The translations under genes and the position numbers were made by a program. From Chitinophagaceae bacterium (GTDB taxonomy: Bacteria > Bacteroidota > Bacteroidia > Chitinophagales > Chitinophagaceae), in assembly GCA_947447815.1 (NCBI GenBank), contig CANFLJ010000036.1, positions 1 through 10,258 on the forward strand: a stretch of 10,258 nucleotides of DNA, given 5' to 3'. Positions 6,330 through 10,258 of the stretch are shown piece by piece (positions within the stretch are counted from its first letter, which is position 1; each line of letters begins with the position of its first letter). A model generated the notes under the pieces. It made no database searches. It was not told the DNA's origin and saw only the letters and a list, made by a program, of their open reading frames with translations.

Positions 6330-7928
6330 ATGCAGAAAGAAATTATTCTTAAGCTAAAGCCCGAAGAGGCTAACGACCATCAGATAGTTAATAAATACAT
6401 TGCAGAATCCTGCAATGTTTCCTTAGCAGCCATCAATGGCTATTATATATGCAAGCATTCTATTGATGCAAGAAGCAGAAAACAGATTTGGATAAATCTA
6501 ACTGTAAATGCTTTTATTGATGAGCCATACCGACAAAGAGAACTTTCTCAGTTTCATTTCCGTGATGTAAGAAATGTTGCCAATAGTGTAATAATAGTGG
6601 GCGCTGGACCAGGAGGTTTATTTGCAGCCATACAACTACTGGAAAAAGGAATAAAGCCTATCATCATCGAAAGAGGTAAAGAAGTAAGATCCCGACGAAA
6701 AGACCTTGCTTTATTGAATAAAGATGGAATACTTAACGAGGATAGCAACTATTGTTTTGGTGAAGGAGGTGCCGGAACCTACAGCGATGGCAAACTGTAT
6801 ACCCGTAGCAATAAAAGAGGTAGTATTAATAGAGTATTAGAGCTATTTGTTCATTTTGGTGCTGACGAAAAGATATTATACCAGTCACATCCTCATATTG
6901 GCACCAACAAACTACCCCATATCATTACTGCTATCAGAGAAACACTGATAGAATACGGTGCTGAATTTCACTTTGAAAACAGAGTAGTAGGTTTTAATAT
7001 CCATGAAAGTACTATTAAAGGCGTGAAGACTCATACAGGTATGAGTATAGATGCTGATGCAGTGATACTAGCAACAGGACACTCTGCCAGAGATATTTAT
7101 CAGCTATTATACAATAGTGGTATACTGATAGAAGCCAAGCCATTTGCACTTGGGGTAAGGATAGAACACCCTCAAACCATAATTGATTCCATTCAGTACC
7201 ATCAACCAATAAGAAGTGAATATTTGCCGCCATCCTCCTATTCTTTAGTGGAACAGGTAGATGGTTGTGGTGTATTTAGTTTCTGTATGTGCCCGGGAGG
7301 TATCATTGCTCCTGCTGCTACATCACCAAATGAACTGGTGGTAAATGGATGGAGCCCTTCCAAACGAAATAATCCTTACGCTAATAGTGGAATGGTTGTA
7401 ACTGTTGAACTGGATGAAGTAAGAAAGTACTTTAATCTTGCCAAAAACAGCGAGAAAGGATTAAATCTATTGAACAATCCATTACTATTAATGCACTTCC
7501 AGCAGCGTATAGAACAGGCTGCATTCAACGCAGGAGGTGGTAACTTTGTTGCACCCGCCCAAAGAATGGTAGACTTTTGTAACAATAAAGTATCTACCAA
7601 CTTGCCCGATTGTAGCTATCATCCAGGACTTAACTCCGTACAATTATCAGAAGTTTTACCTGGTTTTGTTTCCAATGCTCTACAAAAAGGATTGAAACAA
7701 TTTGGCAATAAAATGAATGGTTATTACACTAATGATGCAGTAGTGGTGGCTACCGAAAGCAGAACCTCCTCGCCTATCCGAATACCTCGCGATACCATTA
7801 GTTTTCAGCATCCTCAAATAAAAAGACTGTACCCATGTGGAGAAGGCGCAGGATATGCCGGCGGTATAGTAAGTGCGGCAATGGATGGAGAAAAGATTGC
7901 TTTGAGTATTGCAGAACAGTTTAGTTAG
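6330..7928 (+). CDS. COG2509-type FAD-dependent oxidoreductase
   Basis: This 532-residue protein belongs to the uncharacterised FAD-dependent dehydrogenase group (COG2509). An N-terminal domain of about 80 residues precedes the FAD-binding Rossmann fold. That fold shows VIIVGAGPGGLFAA (87-100) with Glu114 as the ribose-binding acid of IIIERG. Further landmarks are FGEGGAGTYSDGKL (143-156), a second nucleotide-binding segment ending in ATGHSARD (248-255), the cysteine-containing FCMCPGG (318-324), ESRTSSPIRI (476-485) and the C-terminal PCGEGAGYAGGI (502-513). It is full length with no signal peptide or membrane helix, so it should be cytoplasmic. Substrate and physiological role are not established for the family as far as I know. 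Neither neighbour suggests a pathway: it follows the DUF3127 gene by 79 bp and is 323 bp from the aminotransferase gene. Confidence 0.92.
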   Translation: MQKEIILKLKPEEANDHQIVNKYIAESCNVSLAAINGYYICKHSIDARSRKQIWINLTVNAFIDEPYRQRELSQFHFRDVRNVANSVIIVGAGPGGLFAAIQLLEKGIKPIIIERGKEVRSRRKDLALLNKDGILNEDSNYCFGEGGAGTYSDGKLYTRSNKRGSINRVLELFVHFGADEKILYQSHPHIGTNKLPHIITAIRETLIEYGAEFHFENRVVGFNIHESTIKGVKTHTGMSIDADAVILATGHSARDIYQLLYNSGILIEAKPFALGVRIEHPQTIIDSIQYHQPIRSEYLPPSSYSLVEQVDGCGVFSFCMCPGGIIAPAATSPNELVVNGWSPSKRNNPYANSGMVVTVELDEVRKYFNLAKNSEKGLNLLNNPLLLMHFQQRIEQAAFNAGGGNFVAPAQRMVDFCNNKVSTNLPDCSYHPGLNSVQLSEVLPGFVSNALQKGLKQFGNKMNGYYTNDAVVVATESRTSSPIRIPRDTISFQHPQIKRLYPCGEGAGYAGGIVSAAMDGEKIALSIAEQFS

Positions 7929-8251
7929 AGGAGATAGGATTAAAGAGGTAGGAGAGAGGATATTACAGGTTGCCAGTTTCAGGTTGCATTTGTTCAAAAT
8001 GCTCAAACTGTTTTAACGTTCAAGATTTGAATACATTAAGGGGAGAGAATATTACAGCTACGAAATTGTATATTTTAGTTTTTCTTTTTTTGTCTTTCGT
8101 TTCTTTTCTTTCCTGTATTACTATTGCCTCTTTGCCTAATGCCTCCTTGCCTTGTATTAGCAAGCTTCATCAAATTAGCGCATCATCATATTAGCTAATT
8201 ATCCTTTCCCTTACTTTTGCCTTTTAATTTTTTACTTTTTAATTATATAGT
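7929..8251. repeat. Gene-free stretch of degenerate short-word repeats
   Basis: These 323 bp contain no credible gene and fall into blocks of short repeated words. A purine-rich start holds GAGGATATTACAG near 7956, echoed as GAGAATATTACAG near 8045. CAGGTTGC occurs at 7966 and 7980. A pyrimidine-rich tract spans about 8076-8116. GCCT recurs at 8126, 8134, 8141 and 8149, a 7-8 bp period. ATTAGC occurs at 8156, 8174 and 8190, mixed with CATC words. A C/T-rich block with repeated ACTTTT runs to about 8244. Its origin is unknown; it may also hold the promoter of the next gene. Confidence 0.6.
8212..8219 (+). promoter_or_regulatory. Possible -7 element upstream of the aminotransferase gene
   Basis: TACTTTTG matches the Bacteroidota TAnnTTTG consensus and lies 32 bp before the start codon at 8252. 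There is no clear TTTG at -33, only TTAG at 8191-8194. Because the surrounding block is made of repeated ACTTTT-like words, a chance match is quite possible. Confidence 0.3.
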
Positions 8252-9448
8252 ATGCCAGGATTTGAATTTTTTGGAGATGAAGAAAGGAAGGAAGTAAATG
8301 AAGTATTAGAGACCGGAATCCTTATGCGTTATGGTTTTGATGCTGCACGTAAAGGTAGATGGAAAGCAAAGGAACTGGAACAAGAGATTAATAAAACATT
8401 CGGTAGTAAATACGCTCAGCTGGTAAGTAGCGGTACTGCTGCCCTAACTACAGCTTTGTCAGCATTGGGAGTTGGGTATGGCGATGAAGTAATTATGCCC
8501 GCCTTTACATTCGTAGCTAGTTTTGAAGCTGTATTAAGTGTAGGTGCCGTACCTGTTCTGGTAGATATAGACAGAACCCTTACACTAAACCCATCGGCAG
8601 TTAAAGCAGCGATTACTCCAAAAACAAAGTGCATCATGCCAGTACATATGTGTGGTAGCATGGCTGATTTAGATGCTTTAAAAGCAATCTGTGCTGAACA
8701 TAAATTATTATTACTGGAAGATGCTTGTCAGAGCATCGGTGGAACTTATAAAGGTCAAGCACTAGGCACCATTGGCGATGCAGGTACTTTTAGTTTCGAC
8801 TTTGTAAAAACTATTACCTGTGCGGAAGGTGGTGTAGTAATGACAAATTCGGAAGATATATACATTAAGTGTGATGGATTTACCGATCATGGTCACGATC
8901 ATCTTGGTGTAGATAGAGGTGCCGATCTTCATCCTTTCCTGGGATACAATTTCAGAATCAGTGAACTGCACGCTGCTGTTGGTTTAGCACAAATAAAAAA
9001 GCTGGATAACTTCCTTGCTATTCAAAAGAAAAACTATGGTATCCTAAAAGATATCCTATCAACTATTCCTGGCATTAGCTTCAGAGAAGTACCAGACCCA
9101 ACAGGAGATAGCTGTTCTTTTATAAGCTGGTTTCTGCCAACGGAAGCGCAAACAAAAGTTGCTGTTGCTGAACTAAAAACACAAGGTATACTGGCAGGTA
9201 ATTTTTACTGGTTTGATAATAACTGGCATTATATACGCAAATGGAATCATCTGAAACAAGCTACTGCGCTTAACAGATTGAATGATGCACAAACTGCTTC
9301 TTTATTAAAGCTGGATACACAAGACTTTTCGGCTAGTGATGCCATTATGAATTGTTGTATTTCTACTGCCATAAGCCTTTCCTGGACCGAAGAACAAGTA
9401 AAGGATAAAGGAGAGAAGATGGCTGCAGCTATCAAGAGCGTCATCTAA
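8252..9448 (+). CDS. kdnA: DegT-family PLP aminotransferase, KdnA-like (8-amino-Kdo synthesis)
   Basis: This 398-residue protein is a fold-type I PLP enzyme of the DegT/DnrJ/EryC1/StrS sugar aminotransferase family. It shows SSGTAAL (59-65, phosphate binding), EDACQ (156-160, Asp157 contacting the pyridine ring) and FVKTITCAEGG (184-194) with Lys186 as the Schiff-base lysine. The MPGFEFFG start, GFDAARKGRWK (28-38), DHGHDH (212-217), NFRISE (233-238) and NNWHY (323-327) resemble KdnA as I recall it. KdnA converts oxidised Kdo to 8-amino-Kdo for the LPS inner core; this assignment rests on memory of the family, not a search. The partner dehydrogenase KdnB is not in the window. Other DegT enzymes acting on nucleotide sugars are the alternative. 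The gene probably has its own promoter and ends at a strong terminator. Confidence 0.8.
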   Translation: MPGFEFFGDEERKEVNEVLETGILMRYGFDAARKGRWKAKELEQEINKTFGSKYAQLVSSGTAALTTALSALGVGYGDEVIMPAFTFVASFEAVLSVGAVPVLVDIDRTLTLNPSAVKAAITPKTKCIMPVHMCGSMADLDALKAICAEHKLLLLEDACQSIGGTYKGQALGTIGDAGTFSFDFVKTITCAEGGVVMTNSEDIYIKCDGFTDHGHDHLGVDRGADLHPFLGYNFRISELHAAVGLAQIKKLDNFLAIQKKNYGILKDILSTIPGISFREVPDPTGDSCSFISWFLPTEAQTKVAVAELKTQGILAGNFYWFDNNWHYIRKWNHLKQATALNRLNDAQTASLLKLDTQDFSASDAIMNCCISTAISLSWTEEQVKDKGEKMAAAIKSVI

Positions 9449-9498
9449 TTTGACAATATGCTGATGAGATAATTTAATCAAATTACTAAACTATACAA

Positions 9499-9532
9499 GA
9501 AGTTCCGGGAGCGATTCCGGGACTTCTTTTTT
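9499..9532 (+). terminator. Intrinsic terminator of the aminotransferase gene
   Basis: A 12-bp stem (9499-9510 with 9515-9526, two G-U pairs) is capped by the tetraloop GCGA, of the stable GNRA type, and followed by six Ts (9527-9532). It begins 51 bp after the stop codon at 9448 and is a textbook rho-independent terminator for rightward transcription. Confidence 0.92.
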
Positions 9533-9589
9533 ATGGTAATTGAAGTTGATTTTTAGCTAGAGATAATTGCAATAATTTATTCTAAATAA

Positions 9590-9883
9590 TTAACTCAAAT
9601 AGATTCTTGGCCCATTGTAATGTAGTATATGATGATGTGCAGAAGAAATACTCTTATTGATGACAATTTTATCAATCTTGTTGTAAAGTACAGCAATCAT
9701 GACGTAAAGGTTGTTGTACATGTTGTAAAATATTTCAAACATGTGTACTAGCAAATCAATCATGTTATCAAGTTTATCATTCTTGTTGTAAAGTTCATCA
9801 ATAATGTTGTAAAGAATGTTGTACATGTTGTAAAGAATACTAAACTTGTGTACAAGAATACCAATCAAGTTAACACGCCTCAA
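9590..9883 (-). CDS. Possible small heptad-repeat protein (TTG start), function unknown
   Basis: This is a 97-codon minus-strand frame with no recognised homologue. Residues 10-72 form nine consecutive seven-residue units of the pattern L-Y-N-M/K-x-N/D-x. Leucine fills the first position in eight units and phenylalanine in the ninth. Such a pattern would make an amphipathic helix or coiled coil. Against it being a gene: the only start available before the repeat is TTG at 9883, as an in-frame stop lies at 9902-9904, and the first ATG falls at codon 20. A 21-bp DNA repeat also keeps one frame open automatically. For it: no frame-breaking indel has accumulated over the tract, and it sits in its own gap between two terminators. 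It could equally be a non-coding repeat. Confidence 0.35.
   Translation of the reverse strand: MRRVNLIGILVHKFSILYNMYNILYNIIDELYNKNDKLDNMIDLLVHMFEIFYNMYNNLYVMIAVLYNKIDKIVINKSISSAHHHILHYNGPRIYLS
9668..9856 (-). repeat. Degenerate 21-bp tandem repeat with 105-bp higher-order period
   Basis: Nine imperfect 21-bp units read on the minus strand approximately as CTTTACAACATGATTGATATT, with no insertions or deletions. There is a second level of order five units long. Units 1 and 6 share GTACACA followed by GTTT, units 2 and 7 share TACAACATGTACAAC, and units 4 and 9 share CTTTACAACAAG and TGATAAA. This points to duplication of a five-unit block. There are no unique spacers between units, so it is not a CRISPR array. 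Confidence 0.8.
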
Positions 9884-9913
9884 TAAATCACTTATAAATA
9901 GTTACTTTATTAC

Positions 9914-9948
9914 AAAAAAAGAGGCTGCATCAATTAAGATACAACCTC
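9914..9948 (-). terminator. Intrinsic terminator of the RND permease gene
   Basis: An 11-bp stem (9921-9931 with 9938-9948) with a six-base AT loop lies 22 bp beyond the stop codon at 9971. It is fully paired only in the minus-strand RNA, where two positions form G-U pairs, and it is followed by seven Us (As at 9914-9920). It terminates leftward transcription of the permease gene. Confidence 0.9.
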
Positions 9949-9970
9949 CCATAACCAACCAAAACTATGT

Positions 9971-10258
9971 TTAAAACCAGCTTCCTAAGAATGCCTCATT
10001 TACGGTAGGCAGATCTTTATACTTACTGATTCTTTTCTTTCTTTTCATTCTGTTTTTTATCAATGCAACTACCATTAACAATAAGAAGATGATTGTAAAT
10101 GGCGGAATACCTAAGAAGCTTATCCATTTTCCACCAAATAACGCTCTCATTGGTCTGCGCAATCTTTCTGCTATCAAGTACATTGCAGGTACCAGTACCA
10201 GTGTCATGAAGAATGCAAATGCAAGACCAAAAATGATGGTCCATGATAATGGTTTCCA
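9971..10258 (-). CDS. RND efflux permease, C-terminal 95 residues only
   Basis: The frame enters from the right edge and ends at the TAA at 9971. The first visible residues, about 6-30, make a membrane helix with FGLAFAFF and the VLVPAMYLIAERL segment. That resembles the last transmembrane helix of AcrB-type inner-membrane efflux permeases, which drive proton-coupled export of drugs or metals. A second hydrophobic stretch, about residues 46-67, follows and should be an additional helix beyond the canonical twelfth. After it come a basic cluster (KNRMKRKKR) and a short tail ending in LGSWF. The rest of the protein, and any adaptor or outer-membrane partner genes, lie outside the window. The RND assignment is likely; the substrate class cannot be told from this fragment. 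Confidence 0.75.
   Translation of the reverse strand, partial: WKPLSWTIIFGLAFAFFMTLVLVPAMYLIAERLRRPMRALFGGKWISFLGIPPFTIIFLLLMVVALIKNRMKRKKRISKYKDLPTVNEAFLGSWF

Noticed and set aside
7970..8194. Plus-strand 74-codon frame in the gap before the aminotransferase
   Set aside because: It starts at TTG and translates directly through the low-complexity word-repeat blocks. It shows no domain, and its cysteine- and serine-rich composition follows from the repeats.
9668..9856. CRISPR array
   Set aside because: The 21-bp units abut without unique spacers, the units themselves vary, and no cas genes are present.

Overview
The window looks like chromosomal DNA from a Bacteroidota bacterium, most likely a relative of the Chitinophagaceae. 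The evidence is AT-rich composition, gene starts without strong Shine-Dalgarno sequences, good matches to the Bacteroidota -7 promoter element TAnnTTTG, a DUF3127 gene (a family I associate mainly with this phylum), and a 5'-nucleotidase split into two genes. There are no rRNA, tRNA, CRISPR, IS or phage genes. Most of the window is ordinary, well-conserved chromosome.

Left part, minus strand (1-5723). A two-gene signalling operon holds a FIST-domain sensor protein (2277-1135), followed 19 bp later by a soluble histidine kinase that runs off the left edge (1115-1). Upstream of it lies dnaA (3918-2491), closed by a strong hairpin terminator at about 2431-2469. The 127 bp ahead of dnaA carry two DnaA-box-like nonamers and an inverted repeat, which suggests autoregulation. 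Next comes a two-gene unit for an exported 5'-nucleotidase-type enzyme. The C-terminal-domain protein (Sec signal, 5723-4977) is encoded first. The metallophosphatase-domain protein (Tat-like signal, 4987-4046) follows with an 11-bp overlap.

Middle, plus strand (5882-9448). A divergent 158-bp gap leads into a DUF3127 protein whose C-terminus resembles the acidic tip of SSB. Then come a COG2509-type FAD-dependent oxidoreductase of unknown role and, after a 323-bp gap built of degenerate short-word repeats, a DegT-family PLP aminotransferase that most resembles KdnA (8-amino-Kdo synthesis for LPS). A GNRA-loop terminator at 9499-9532 closes this gene.

Right part, minus strand (9590-10258). The window ends in the C-terminus of an RND efflux permease with an apparent extra membrane helix and its own terminator (9914-9948). 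Between the two terminators lies the most unusual element of the window: an AT-rich tract of about 190 bp with 21-bp periodicity. On the minus strand it encodes nine uninterrupted heptads with a leucine-like residue at the first position, arranged as an approximate 105-bp higher-order duplication. It could be a small heptad-repeat protein with a TTG start, or a non-coding repeat.
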